Counted from the first letter of the stretch, positions 35,204 to 44,903 are shown. The stretch is 64,000 nt of DNA from Sporosarcina globispora (GCF_001274725.1 NZ_LGUF01000007.1:3384327-3448326), one strand, 5' to 3'. Notes: a model not told the origin generated them from the sequence alone. Made by a program: numbers and translations.

Positions 35204-36532
35204 TTATAGGTTCCTCCCTATACATTTATAAACGAACCCAGTTTCCTTCATAACTTTAGGGTCAAAAATATTCCGCCCATCAAAAATGATGGGTTTTCTA
35301 AGAAGGTTCTTAACTCTCCCTAAGTCAGCTAATTGAAATTGTAGCCACTCAGTGCATATGATTAATGCATCAGCTCCAGAAATAGCTGCATATGGATCTT
35401 GAAAATATTTTACCCCTGCATCACCCAAAACGTTATGTGCTTTATGATTTGCTGCAGGATCACACGCATGTACTTTTGCTCCATGTTTAACGATTTCACC
35501 AATGATATCTATAGAAGGGGCTTCACGAATGTCATCAGTTTCAGGCTTGAATGCCAAACCCCATACAGCAAATGTAAATATTGATAAATCGGATTTGCCG
35601 AATTGTTCAATAATCATTTCAAAAAGTTTTTTTCTTTGTCTCTGATTCACTTTTTCAACTGATTCCAGCAAGGGTGTGGGAACCATCTTATCTGATGCCG
35701 TTTTGATTAATGATTTAACATCCTTTGGAAAACAAGACCCTCCGTATCCTATGCCAGGAGATAAAAAAGCATGGCCGATTCTATGATCCATTCCTATTCC
35801 TTCTTGAACCATTTGGATATCAGCCCCGTAGGCATCTGAAATTCCAGCAATTTCATTCATGAAACTTATTCGGGCTGCAAGCATTGCATTTGCTGCATAC
35901 TTAGTGAGCTCTGCTGAAGGAAGATCCATCACCAGAAACGGAGTATCCTTACTGGTAATAGGCTGGTATAAATTTTTCATAAGTTCTATTGCTTGAAAAC
36001 TATCGCTGCCTACAATAATGCGGTCAGGATTTAAAAAGTCTATTATAGCTTTTCCTTCCCTTAAAAACTCCGGGTTTGATACTACATCGAAATCCAGATC
36101 CGCTATTTCTCTCCGATTAAGTGCCAACCTTATTATTTCTTTAACTTTTTTTGATGTTCCTATTGGAACAGTTGACTTATTAATAATGATAGAGTAATTG
36201 TTTAAATAAGATCCTATTTGTTCGGCTGCATTGAAAACATGTGTAAGATCAGCAGAATGGTCCTCAGCAGATGGAGTACCAACAGCAATAAAAATAAATA
36301 AACTTGTTTGTACAGCTTTACGAATATCGGTGGTAAAAGTTAAACGGCCTTCTTCTGCATTTTTCTTAACCACTTTCTCTAATCCTGGCTCATAGATAGG
36401 GATGATCCCGTTCTTTAACTTAGCTATAATTTCGGGGTTAATATCCACACAGAACACTTCATATCCAAGCTCAGAAAAGGAAGAACCGGTAACCAACCCT
36501 ACATAGCCAGCCCCTATAACACAAATTTTCAT
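35204..36532 (-). CDS. ytcA: UDP-glucose 6-dehydrogenase
   Basis: The 442-residue enzyme oxidises UDP-glucose to UDP-glucuronate. It shows GAGYVGLVTG, the linker PAELTKYAANAMLA, the catalytic Cys in GIGYGGSCFPKD and VWGLAFKPETDDIREAPS. ATG 36532 (RBS GGGGGA) is chosen over the longer frame. It overlaps the epimerase gene by ATGA. YtcA of Bacillus subtilis, in the spore-polysaccharide ytcABC operon, is the likely counterpart. Confidence 0.92.
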   Translation of the reverse strand: MKICVIGAGYVGLVTGSSFSELGYEVFCVDINPEIIAKLKNGIIPIYEPGLEKVVKKNAEEGRLTFTTDIRKAVQTSLFIFIAVGTPSAEDHSADLTHVFNAAEQIGSYLNNYSIIINKSTVPIGTSKKVKEIIRLALNRREIADLDFDVVSNPEFLREGKAIIDFLNPDRIIVGSDSFQAIELMKNLYQPITSKDTPFLVMDLPSAELTKYAANAMLAARISFMNEIAGISDAYGADIQMVQEGIGMDHRIGHAFLSPGIGYGGSCFPKDVKSLIKTASDKMVPTPLLESVEKVNQRQRKKLFEMIIEQFGKSDLSIFTFAVWGLAFKPETDDIREAPSIDIIGEIVKHGAKVHACDPAANHKAHNVLGDAGVKYFQDPYAAISGADALIICTEWLQFQLADLGRVKNLLRKPIIFDGRNIFDPKVMKETGFVYKCIGRNL

Positions 36533-37452
36533 GAAATATCCCCCTGTGTCTGACAAAGTTCTTTAATTCCCTTTTCGAGGCTTATTTTGGGAGACCAGCC
36601 TAAAGAAGTTAATTTATTAATAGATAGTACATTGTAAAACAAGTCGCCATTCTTAGCATCTTGATATACCGGGACTTTTCCATCTGGATAATGGCTGTAA
36701 AAGAAGGTGAGAAGTTTATTTAGAGAAGTGCCTTTACCTGTTCCTACATTAAAAGTCCCTTGTAATGAAGAATTTAATTGACTGAACAAAATATTAGCAT
36801 TTACTACGTCACTGACATGAATATAATCACGGATTTGCTTTCCATCACCGAAAATAACCGGATGCATGTTATTTTTTATTCTATTTATAAAGATTGATAT
36901 AACTCCTGATTCAGATTGAGGGTTTTGCCGCAATCCATAGACGTTTGAATAACGCAATATAACCGCCTGAAAGCCATAAAGTTCAGCATAGAATTTTATA
37001 TAAAACTCGGAAGCTAGTTTGTTTATGCCATAAGGGGAGATAGGATTGGTTTTATAACTTTCTGGTATGGCCCTGCTTGGTGTTTTGCCATATACAGTTC
37101 CACCTGACGAGGAGAAAATAAATCTCTTCACTTCAGCCTTACCTGCTGCTTCCAGCAGCTTGATTGTTGCTATCAGGTTCGTTTCAATATCGTAAAAGGG
37201 ATTAGCTACAGAATTTCTTACATTTACTTGGGCCGCATGATGATTAATAATGTCTGGTTTTTCAACATTTATCAAATCAGCCACTTGCTCTTCTACCAGA
37301 GACATTGAAACAAAGCGGGCATTTGGATTCAAATTTGCCAGGGAACCGGTTGAAAGATTATCCACAATAATTACTTCGCAGCCCAAATCTATATAGCGGT
37401 CTACAAGATGGGAACCAATAAAACCTAAACCTCCTGTAACCAGTACTTTCAT
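36529..37452 (-). CDS. ytcB: NAD-dependent sugar-nucleotide epimerase (GalE/YtcB-like)
   Basis: The 307-residue extended SDR has GGLGFIGSHLVD, HHAAQVNVRNSV, SSSGGTVYG and YGINK (catalytic Tyr and Lys). It probably epimerises UDP-glucose or UDP-glucuronate at C4. ATG 37452 follows GGTGGTGAG. First gene of the operon epimerase-ugd-uxs, which has a SigK-like -10 upstream. Exact substrate undecided. Confidence 0.85.
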   Translation of the reverse strand: MKVLVTGGLGFIGSHLVDRYIDLGCEVIIVDNLSTGSLANLNPNARFVSMSLVEEQVADLINVEKPDIINHHAAQVNVRNSVANPFYDIETNLIATIKLLEAAGKAEVKRFIFSSSGGTVYGKTPSRAIPESYKTNPISPYGINKLASEFYIKFYAELYGFQAVILRYSNVYGLRQNPQSESGVISIFINRIKNNMHPVIFGDGKQIRDYIHVSDVVNANILFSQLNSSLQGTFNVGTGKGTSLNKLLTFFYSHYPDGKVPVYQDAKNGDLFYNVLSINKLTSLGWSPKISLEKGIKELCQTQGDIS

Positions 37453-37509
37453 GTTCACTCACCACCAATATACTTCCTAAGCTTTAGCCCCCGTATTTCT
37501 CACGTGTTC

Positions 37510-37518
37510 TATATTATG
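37510..37518 (-). promoter_or_regulatory. SigK-like -10 element for the epimerase-ugd-uxs operon
   Basis: CATAATATA on the minus strand matches CATAnnnTA. No clear AC -35 at the expected distance. Confidence 0.4.
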
Positions 37519-37637
37519 CTTATAAAAAAAATAGGAAACGGCAGCTGCCCGGTTCGGGAAATAAACCACAATATACAAACAAGATATTCGGAGTCCTCTA
37601 TTAGCACATTTTCAGAACTTGTCCACTTTTGGCTGAT

Positions 37638-37664
37638 ACATCCACTTGAAAAATACATAACATA
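37638..37664 (+). promoter_or_regulatory. SigK-like promoter for the beta-helix gene
   Basis: AC (37638-37639), 16 bases, CATAACATA (37656-37664), both elements good. Predicted transcript start near 37671, ahead of AAGGAGGTGAG. Confidence 0.6.
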
Positions 37665-37693
37665 TCTTGAAAGACAGGAAGGAGGTGAGAACC

Positions 37694-38722
37694 ATGGCAG
37701 TAATTGATGTACTTGCTGGCGAGAGTATTAATGACGCTTTTACTAATGCAAATCCTGGAGATACAATTCGTGTAGCTGCAGGTGTTTTTGAAGAAAATGT
37801 TATCATTCCATCTGGACTGGATCGGTTGAGACTTTTGGGATCCGGAATTGGTGAGACTATTCTGGATGGGACAAATTCTCCGGGAAATGGGATCGCTGTA
37901 AACTCCAGCTTTGTGACCATTGCAGGTTTTACGGTAAGAGGTTATATTGCAAATGGGATTCTAGTCAATACAAGTGATAACATCATTCGTGATCTCAGAG
38001 TTCAGAACAATTTAGATGATGGAATCGATATTAATGGCGCCGATCGCAACTTGATTTTTAATGTGACATCGAAAAAAAACGGCAGTGATGGAATCGAAAT
38101 AGATGGAAGTAACAATTATGTTGTCGAATGTAAGTTTATTAAAAATGAAGATGACGGTATAGATATATCTGGTTCCAACAATCTTTTCCTTAAGAATAAG
38201 GCGAAGGGCAACAATGACACGGGATTAGAAGTTAGCGGAAGCGGAACATTGATCATTGATAATGATGTCAAAAACAATGCAGGCGGGGTTTTTGTATTAG
38301 CTAATGAGAACTTGATCCTAGGCAATAGGGTGAATCGCAGCTCCTCCCTAGATGCAATATTCCTGGATGGGGTTGAAAATAACTTGTTCTTTAATAACAA
38401 TGTAAAGAATAACAACGGTGATGGCATTGATGTAAATGGCGGAGATTTCAATCGCGTCATCGGCAATAAGGTAAAAGCAAACTCGTTTACTGGCATTGAA
38501 CTGGATGAGAGCTCTAATGTGAACATCGTTGATCAGAACTTGGTGAAAAAGAACGCTGCCCCTGGCATCCTTTTAACAAGTACTGCAAATGACAACGCAG
38601 TTCGAGAGAATTTCCTTCGTGACAATAATCCGGATATTCAAGCAGATGATCCAGCAGATGATAATAACATTTTTGATGAAAACGATTGTCAAACCAGCTC
38701 CCCGCCAAGCATATGCTCCTAA
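37694..38722 (+). CDS. Right-handed beta-helix repeat protein, probable spore-surface protein
   Basis: The 342-residue protein consists of about ten parallel beta-helix turns of 22-24 residues, rich in Asn and with repeated DGI(D/E)(I/V)(N/D)GS...N motifs, like NosD/pectate-lyase folds. Clear Cys residues appear only near the C-terminus (CQTSSPPSICS). AAGGAGGTGAG places the start at ATG 37694. There is no signal peptide, so it would stay in the mother cell cytoplasm, from which spore coats assemble. It could be a polysaccharide-modifying enzyme or a structural coat protein. Confidence 0.75.
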   Translation: MAVIDVLAGESINDAFTNANPGDTIRVAAGVFEENVIIPSGLDRLRLLGSGIGETILDGTNSPGNGIAVNSSFVTIAGFTVRGYIANGILVNTSDNIIRDLRVQNNLDDGIDINGADRNLIFNVTSKKNGSDGIEIDGSNNYVVECKFIKNEDDGIDISGSNNLFLKNKAKGNNDTGLEVSGSGTLIIDNDVKNNAGGVFVLANENLILGNRVNRSSSLDAIFLDGVENNLFFNNNVKNNNGDGIDVNGGDFNRVIGNKVKANSFTGIELDESSNVNIVDQNLVKKNAAPGILLTSTANDNAVRENFLRDNNPDIQADDPADDNNIFDENDCQTSSPPSICS

Positions 38723-38773
38723 AATTCATTTGGGCTTCAATAATTAAAAGAAACTAATGGTGGCGAAATGGGT

Positions 38774-38819
38774 AAAGCTGTCTCTAACATGACTAAAAAG
38801 AGACGGCTTTTCTTGTTTT
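38774..38819 (+). terminator. Rho-independent terminator after the beta-helix gene
   Basis: AGCTGTCTC / GAGACGGCT stem followed by TTTCTTGTTTT. Confidence 0.7.
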
Positions 38820-38901
38820 CGCCCTCTTATTCTCAAAATACCCGGGACTAATAGGTATCCTCAAAATAACCATTTTTAACACCTGTCCACATTCGTCGGA
38901 T

Positions 38902-38929
38902 ACATTTATGCTCAAATATTCATATGATG
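38902..38929 (+). promoter_or_regulatory. SigK-like promoter for the Stf0 sulfotransferase gene
   Basis: ACA (38902-38904), 16 bases, CATATGATG (38921-38929). Confidence 0.5.
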
Positions 38930-38999
38930 TATTAATAGAAAACAGGAGCAAAGCTGCTGGTTTTATATTAAATACTTGAAATTTGGAAAAGGTGGGATT

Positions 39000-39815
39000 A
39001 TGAGTAAAAAAAAGAATTTATTAAAAAAGATACCTGAAATAAATTTTAAGGAAAAAAATGCTTTGGTGATTTTATCAACACAGCGAAGTGGCAGTACAAT
39101 GTTATGCGAAGATATAATATCCCTTGGAGTTCTCGGTACTCCTGATGAACATTTGAGGCTAGTTCTTAATCAGAAAAAAATGACAGCAGCTGAGCAATTA
39201 GTTGACTATTTTACTTCAAATGGAAACCTCAATGACTCGAGTTTTTATTCTATTAAATTGATGTATAACCATCTTGATTTGCTGGGATATTGGATAAGTG
39301 ACAGAGGATTAGACACAAAAACCAATAAAAAAAAATACCGTGAAATGGCATTGCAGTTTTTTTTAGATAAGTTTGATCACGTAACCTTTATCTATATTCA
39401 GCGTAAGAATAAATTTGAACAAGCACTATCATACTATAGGTCTGCAAAAACAAAGGTATGGCATTTAAGAGATGGAGAAAAAGTTGATAACAATCATTCG
39501 ATTTCATATGAAGAACAAAAGCTGCTCAAAAATATTGACATCAAACTTTTTAATAAAATATATGACATGGTTTGCAGCCGTGACAGGGAATTAAAAAGAT
39601 TAATAAAGAGCCAAGGCATCCATTATTTGTCTTTAGTATATGAAGATATTAGAATTGAATATCCGGTCTATTTGCTGGATATAGGTGCGGAAGCTGGAAT
39701 TAAACTAAATATTAATTCTTTAGAAAAGAGAAAAATCAAGAAAATAGTATCCAGTGATTTTGTTTCTGAATTTAAAAAAGCGTTACTGGAAAAAACTGAT
39801 AGAGAATACATCTGA
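39000..39815 (+). CDS. Stf0-type sulfotransferase
   Basis: The 271-residue protein has the PAPS-binding start LVILSTQRSGSTMLCEDI and LGVLGTPDEHL, as in Stf0 (trehalose 2-sulfotransferase) proteins, and later QRKNKFEQALSYYRS resembling the 3'-phosphate-binding segment. ATG 39000 has AAGGTGGGA upstream. It transfers sulfate from PAPS to a sugar hydroxyl; the acceptor is unknown. It is monocistronic. Confidence 0.8.
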   Translation: MSKKKNLLKKIPEINFKEKNALVILSTQRSGSTMLCEDIISLGVLGTPDEHLRLVLNQKKMTAAEQLVDYFTSNGNLNDSSFYSIKLMYNHLDLLGYWISDRGLDTKTNKKKYREMALQFFLDKFDHVTFIYIQRKNKFEQALSYYRSAKTKVWHLRDGEKVDNNHSISYEEQKLLKNIDIKLFNKIYDMVCSRDRELKRLIKSQGIHYLSLVYEDIRIEYPVYLLDIGAEAGIKLNINSLEKRKIKKIVSSDFVSEFKKALLEKTDREYI

Positions 39816-39987
39816 TATTCTTATAAATTGAATCTGCCAATAATTATATTTCGATAAAAAGGAATAAGCTCTTACTGTTTGCGAGTGCTTTATTAGTATA
39901 GTAGATGGTTTAAATTAGCGGAGAGGAGATCATTGTTTTAGTGGACAGTTTATAAAAATGTATTAAAGTCAACAAAAGGTGCTTACA

Positions 39988-39996
39988 CATATATTA
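39988..39996 (+). promoter_or_regulatory. SigK-like -10 element for spsIJKL
   Basis: CATATATTA matches CATAnnnTA; the expected -35 region (CAAC) is only partly similar. Confidence 0.45.
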
Positions 39997-40044
39997 TATA
40001 GAATGCCATTAAGTATATTTTTCTGAAAAGGGGTTTTATAAACG

Positions 40045-40788
40045 ATGAAAGGGGTTATTCTTGCTGGCGGAACCGGCTCTAGATTATGTCCGTTTACACG
40101 TGTTATCAATAAGCATTTATTGCCGGTGGGGCCCTTACCAATGATTTATTGGCCAATCTTAAGTTTAAGGGAAGCAGGAATAAATGAAATACTAATAATA
40201 ACGAATAAGAACCACATAAATGCATTTATGAAGATATTAGGAGATGGAAAAGAACTAAACGTTAAGCTTTTTTATGAAATACAAAGAAAGGAAGGAGCAG
40301 GTATCGCTGACTCGCTCATGTGTGCGAAAAGTTTTATAGATGAAGAAAAATTTATTGCCATTCTCGGAGATAATATTTTTGAAGATGTTTTAACGCCTTA
40401 TATTCAGGAATTTCTTAAACAGGAAAAAGGTGCACGGGTACTTTTAAAAAAAGTAAAAGATCTTTCAAGATACGGAGTTCCCCAGCTTGATGATGAAGAA
40501 AAAATGATAAAGTGCATTATCGAAAAACCAGTTCATCCACCTTCAGCCTATTGTGTAACGGGAATTTATCTTTATGATAAAAGAGTGTTTCAATTCATAA
40601 AGGCCATTCACCCTTCAATTCGGAATGAATTTGAAATAACAGATGTTAACAATTTATATGCAATGGAAAATGAACTTCATTATGATATTTTACAGGGATG
40701 GTGGGTAGATGCTGGTACACATGAATCACTGTATAAAGCATCTCAATATGTAAATGGCGAGAAATCAGTGGAGGATGATATCAATTGA
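40045..40788 (+). CDS. spsI: Glucose-1-phosphate thymidylyltransferase (SpsI-like)
   Basis: The 247-residue nucleotidyltransferase has LAGGTGSRLCPFTRVINKHLLPV, the dTDP-glucose pyrophosphorylase signature, ILGDNIFED and IEKPVHPPS. It starts the dTDP-rhamnose pathway. Length equals the short spore type SpsI. GAAAAGGGG precedes ATG 40045. Four-gene operon spsI-spsJ-spsK-spsL. Confidence 0.9.
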   Translation: MKGVILAGGTGSRLCPFTRVINKHLLPVGPLPMIYWPILSLREAGINEILIITNKNHINAFMKILGDGKELNVKLFYEIQRKEGAGIADSLMCAKSFIDEEKFIAILGDNIFEDVLTPYIQEFLKQEKGARVLLKKVKDLSRYGVPQLDDEEKMIKCIIEKPVHPPSAYCVTGIYLYDKRVFQFIKAIHPSIRNEFEITDVNNLYAMENELHYDILQGWWVDAGTHESLYKASQYVNGEKSVEDDIN

Positions 40789-41744
40789 CAAAACACCTCC
40801 TTATTACTGGCGGAGCAGGATTTATTGGTACTAATTTTATTTCATATTTACTGCGCAGCACAAATTATTATATTACGAATGTTGATTCACTGACGTATGC
40901 AGCAAATAATGACCGTATTCAGCCATTTGAAAAGTCTGGCCGATATCATTTTATCCAATGTGATATTAGCAGTGAATCTAGCTTGTCTTCAGTATTCAAT
41001 CAAGAATATGAAGCAATTATAAACTTTGCTGCAGAAACACATGTCGACCGCAGCATTATTAATGCTGGCCCATTTATTCATACAAATATTAAAGGTACTT
41101 TTAATTTACTGCAAGCTGTATTAATGGGCAAAGCACGTATGATGATACAAATTTCAACAGACGAAGTATATGGCTCACTGCAGACAGCTGACCCTCCATT
41201 TAATGAAGAAAGTCCTCTTGCACCAAACAACCCGTATTCCGCAAGTAAAGCAAGCGCTGATTTGCTTGTTAGATCCTATTATAAAACACATCATCTTCCT
41301 TTAATTGTTACTCGATGCAGCAATAACTTTGGGCCTATGCAGCACCTGGAAAAGCTAATCCCGAAAACAATATATCATGCCATCAACAACATAGAAATAC
41401 CCTTATACGGTGATGGGTTAAATATTCGTGATTGGATTTATGTTGAAGACCATTGCAAAGCAATTCATTTAGCACTTGAAAATGGGGCACCAGGAGAGGT
41501 TTATAATATTGGAGGCTCTGAGGAAAAAACAAACTTGGAAATTGTCCAAATGATACTTAAGCATTTAAATAAAGATACACAGCTAATTGATTTTATAGAG
41601 GACCGCAAAGGTCATGACCGAAGGTACGCAATGGATAGTTCGAAAATTTTAAAGGAGTTAGGCTGGAAACCAAGTGTAACTTTCGAGGAGGGAATAAAAA
41701 AAACTATAGAATGGTATAAATTGAGAATGGAGGGGAATGGGTGA
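40785..41744 (+). CDS. spsJ: dTDP-glucose 4,6-dehydratase (SpsJ-like)
   Basis: The 319-residue SDR has GGAGFIGTNFISYLL, the ISTDEVYGSL catalytic segment and YSASKAS (Tyr/Lys), with THVDRSI as family mark. It makes dTDP-4-keto-6-deoxyglucose. It starts four bases before the spsI stop. Confidence 0.9.
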   Translation: MTKHLLITGGAGFIGTNFISYLLRSTNYYITNVDSLTYAANNDRIQPFEKSGRYHFIQCDISSESSLSSVFNQEYEAIINFAAETHVDRSIINAGPFIHTNIKGTFNLLQAVLMGKARMMIQISTDEVYGSLQTADPPFNEESPLAPNNPYSASKASADLLVRSYYKTHHLPLIVTRCSNNFGPMQHLEKLIPKTIYHAINNIEIPLYGDGLNIRDWIYVEDHCKAIHLALENGAPGEVYNIGGSEEKTNLEIVQMILKHLNKDTQLIDFIEDRKGHDRRYAMDSSKILKELGWKPSVTFEEGIKKTIEWYKLRMEGNG

Positions 41745-41745
41745 G

Positions 41746-42591
41746 ATGGTGAAAATTTTAATAACTGGTGCTCACGGGCAATTAGGCAAAGAATTAGTTA
41801 GAAAATCACATCTTTCTCATTCAATAGTTAGTCTAGGAAAAAAAGAATTAGATATTACAAGTCAGGACCAGGTTGAAAATGTTATATTGCATTTTAAGCC
41901 GCAATATATTATTCATACTGCCGCATTTACTTCGGCTGAGCAGTGCGAAATTCAGAGAAAAAAAGCATTTGAAGTAAATGCTCTTGGTGCCGGCATTGTG
42001 GCAAAAACAGCTGAAAAAGTTGATGCACGTCTTTTTTATATTAGTACAGATTATGTGTTTGATGGGAAAAAGAACTCCCCTTATACAGTGGAGGACAAAC
42101 CTAATCCTCTATCTATTTATGGGATGAGCAAATTACTTGGTGAAAGACTGGTATTACTGTCTAAAAATGCTTCAATTATTCGTACATCCTGGCTTTTTGG
42201 GCACGATGGATCCAATTTTGTTAAAACAATGCTTAAATTAGCTAAAATGGGCAAAGAAGTTAAGGTCGTAAATGATCAAATAGGCTGTCCTACTTATGTA
42301 AGTGACCTCGCCGAAACAATATTACAGTTACTAGAAAAAAAGAATGGTATTTATCATGTCAGCAATTCGGGCTATTGCTCTTGGTATACGTTTGCACAAA
42401 CGATTTTTGAAGAAGCGGGTTTCGATTCAAAATTAGTAAAACCTGTCACGACTAAGGAATATGGTGCTATTTGTCCGAGACCTGAATATTCCATAATGGA
42501 AAATAACTCTTTAGTAAAACAGGGGATAAAGCCTCTTAGGCATTGGAAAGAGGCTTTAAATGAATTTATGCGAAAGGAGCTAAGCCAATGA
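41746..42591 (+). CDS. spsK: dTDP-4-dehydrorhamnose reductase (SpsK-like)
   Basis: The 281-residue RmlD-type reductase has ITGAHGQLGKEL, STDYVFDGKKNSPY and YGMSKLLGER. It makes dTDP-rhamnose. GGAGGGG (41729-41735) fits ATG 41746 (spacing ten) better than ATG 41737. Confidence 0.9.
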   Translation: MVKILITGAHGQLGKELVRKSHLSHSIVSLGKKELDITSQDQVENVILHFKPQYIIHTAAFTSAEQCEIQRKKAFEVNALGAGIVAKTAEKVDARLFYISTDYVFDGKKNSPYTVEDKPNPLSIYGMSKLLGERLVLLSKNASIIRTSWLFGHDGSNFVKTMLKLAKMGKEVKVVNDQIGCPTYVSDLAETILQLLEKKNGIYHVSNSGYCSWYTFAQTIFEEAGFDSKLVKPVTTKEYGAICPRPEYSIMENNSLVKQGIKPLRHWKEALNEFMRKELSQ

Positions 42592-43046
42592 TAAATGGAG
42601 TAAAGGTAAAAAAACTCGTAAAGCACTGTGACGACCGAGGCTTCTTTGCAGAACTGGTTAGAAATGATGAACCTGACATCCTATTCAAATTTGGCCAGGC
42701 TTCATGGTCTATGAGCTATCCAGGTGTAATAAAAGCATTTCACTATCATGAAAAACAGGATGATTTATGGTTTTTTCGTTCAGGCAATGTTCAAGTTGTT
42801 CTATATGATTTAAGAGAAGAATCACCGACTAAAGGAGTAACAGATGTTTATTATATGGGAGAAGAAAATCCAATTATGCTTTTAATCCCTAAAGGTGTTG
42901 CACATGGGTATAGAGTACTTGGCCAGAGACCTGCTGAAGTTATCTATTTTACAACTGAATCCTATAACTCCAATGAACCAGACGAAAAGCGTATCCCCTG
43001 GGACGATCCTCAGATAGCATTTAATTGGGAAACTAAAAATCGATAA
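42588..43046 (+). CDS. spsL: dTDP-4-dehydrorhamnose 3,5-epimerase (SpsL-like)
   Basis: The 152-residue cupin has RGFFAELVRND, KAFHYHEKQDDLW (catalytic His) and KGVAHGYRVLG. It is about 30 residues shorter than RfbC but matches the length of spore SpsL. ATG overlaps the spsK stop. Together with spsIJK it completes dTDP-L-rhamnose synthesis. Confidence 0.85.
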   Translation: MINGVKVKKLVKHCDDRGFFAELVRNDEPDILFKFGQASWSMSYPGVIKAFHYHEKQDDLWFFRSGNVQVVLYDLREESPTKGVTDVYYMGEENPIMLLIPKGVAHGYRVLGQRPAEVIYFTTESYNSNEPDEKRIPWDDPQIAFNWETKNR

Positions 43047-43056
43047 TAATGAAGCT

Positions 43057-43088
43057 CCCACAGGGACTTAAAAAAACAGTCCCGTGGG
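43057..43088. terminator. Hairpin between spsL and the anion transporter
   Basis: CCCACAGGGACT / AGTCCCGTGGG (one bulge). No U-tract on either side, so a weak or shared terminator. Confidence 0.5.
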
Positions 43089-43124
43089 ATAAACATTCCA
43101 GAACCAGCAAACTAAAACGGCTCT

Positions 43125-44903
43125 TTACATTACCCATACAACATAAACAATTACTACAGTGGCTGCCATAACAATAAGGTTTAGCGGTATACCGACCTTT
43201 AAATAGTCTTTAAAGCTGTAGCCGCCTGGACCATATACAATCATGTTGGTTTGATAGCCAATCGGTGTAGAAAATCCTGCAGAAGCAGAAATGGCAACAA
43301 TTACGGCTAATGCAATGGGATCAATGAATGTTTGCGAGGAGAGTTCTATAGCGATAGGAAGCATCATGGCCGCGGCTGCATTATTTGTAATAATTTCGGT
43401 AAAGAGGTTGGTAATGAGATATAGAACAATTAACAGGGAAAAGACTCCAAACGGCTGAACCAGTAACAATATATTATTAGCAAGCCATTCCGCGGTCCCG
43501 GAGTTAATTAATGCTGTTCCAATTCCAAATGAAGATGCAATAATTAACAAAACATCAAATTTAATAAATCTTTTTGCTTCTTCTGGAGTAATAATCCTAA
43601 AGATTAATAAGGCTGCAGCAGCAAATGAAACAGCTTTCAGCATTGTTAATAAATTTAGAGAAACTAAAGAAACAAGCATCATCATTACTGCGATGGTAAA
43701 CCATCCTTTTTTTCGAGAAATTGTAGCAGGCAGTTTTTCTTCATTTACTGTATTTACAACATAAAAATCATGGAGGTGATTTCTGTCCTGAAAATCGTCT
43801 CCAATTATCATTAATAAAGTATCTCCAGGCTTTAAAGTAATATCTCCAATTTTGCTGTTGATGCGCTCATTTTTTCGGTGGACAGCGATTACGGCAGCAT
43901 CAAACTTTCCTCGAAAATGTGTCTCATTTATTTTTTTGTGCAATAGGGAGGAATGATGAGAAACAACCGCCTCCACAAGCTTGGATTTTCCAGTATTTAA
44001 TTCCTCAAGTAATGGCCCTGTATTCGTTTCAAGATGAACACCTTTTAGGGACTGAAGCTCAGCAACTGTGGATATTAACCCAGTAAAGATTAGACGGTCA
44101 TTCGTCTTAATAATAGACGAACTTGTGACAGGTGTTATCATCTCATTGTCACGAATAATGCCAAGGAGATAAAGGCCCGCAAGTTTCCTTAATTTTGCTT
44201 CCTTTATTGTTTTGTTTATATGTTCATATTCTTCAGTAATCTTAACTTCTCCTATATATTCCTTGCTTATCTCTTGAACATTGTTCTGAGTTTTATGATT
44301 AGGAAGTAATCGGTACCCGATTGTATAAAGATAAAAAATTCCTAAAAGTGTTATAGGAATACCTACAATCCCAAGCTGGAAAAAAGAAAAACCGGGAAGG
44401 TTGTAATCCAATAAAAGTCCGTGTACAACTAAATTTGTTGAGGTTCCTATTATTGTTATAGTTCCGCCTAGAATCGTTGCATAAGATAATGGTATTAGGA
44501 GTTTAGAAGTGGAGAGCTGATTTTGTTCACACCATTTTCTTAAAATTGGCGTAAATGTAGTTACTATAGGGGTGTTATTCATAAATGCAGATATTGCAGA
44601 GATAGGGAGCAGGACCTTTAATAACGTCATTTTTTCTTTATCTTTGGGATTTAAAAGTTTGTATAGTGATATTTTAACTAAATCACTCTTCTGTATTGCA
44701 CCGGCTATAATAAATAGCAATGCAATAGTTAACATGCCTTCATTAGAAAATCCATTTAAAGCTTCCGCTGCAGAAATTATATCAGTTAATAAAAATAAAA
44801 CTAATGTTATAAAAACAATCACTTCAGGTCTTTCTAATTCTAATATCAGGCAACCAAGCATACATAAAATGGCAGCTAAAACAAACGCGATTTCCCATGT
44901 CAT
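43125..44903 (-). CDS. DASS/SLC13-type anion transporter with two TrkA-C domains
   Basis: The 592-residue membrane protein has about eleven helices, the SLC13 signature region GGTITIIGTSTNLVVHG and the C-terminal AGFSTPIGYQTNMIVYGPG. Two cytosolic TrkA-C-like regulatory domains lie in the middle (about 205-390). Relatives carry sulfate, dicarboxylates or other anions. ATG 44903 has AAGGAG upstream. Its place in a sulfation cluster suggests sulfate, but that is context only. Confidence 0.8.
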   Translation of the reverse strand: MTWEIAFVLAAILCMLGCLILELERPEVIVFITLVLFLLTDIISAAEALNGFSNEGMLTIALLFIIAGAIQKSDLVKISLYKLLNPKDKEKMTLLKVLLPISAISAFMNNTPIVTTFTPILRKWCEQNQLSTSKLLIPLSYATILGGTITIIGTSTNLVVHGLLLDYNLPGFSFFQLGIVGIPITLLGIFYLYTIGYRLLPNHKTQNNVQEISKEYIGEVKITEEYEHINKTIKEAKLRKLAGLYLLGIIRDNEMITPVTSSSIIKTNDRLIFTGLISTVAELQSLKGVHLETNTGPLLEELNTGKSKLVEAVVSHHSSLLHKKINETHFRGKFDAAVIAVHRKNERINSKIGDITLKPGDTLLMIIGDDFQDRNHLHDFYVVNTVNEEKLPATISRKKGWFTIAVMMMLVSLVSLNLLTMLKAVSFAAAALLIFRIITPEEAKRFIKFDVLLIIASSFGIGTALINSGTAEWLANNILLLVQPFGVFSLLIVLYLITNLFTEIITNNAAAAMMLPIAIELSSQTFIDPIALAVIVAISASAGFSTPIGYQTNMIVYGPGGYSFKDYLKVGIPLNLIVMAATVVIVYVVWVM

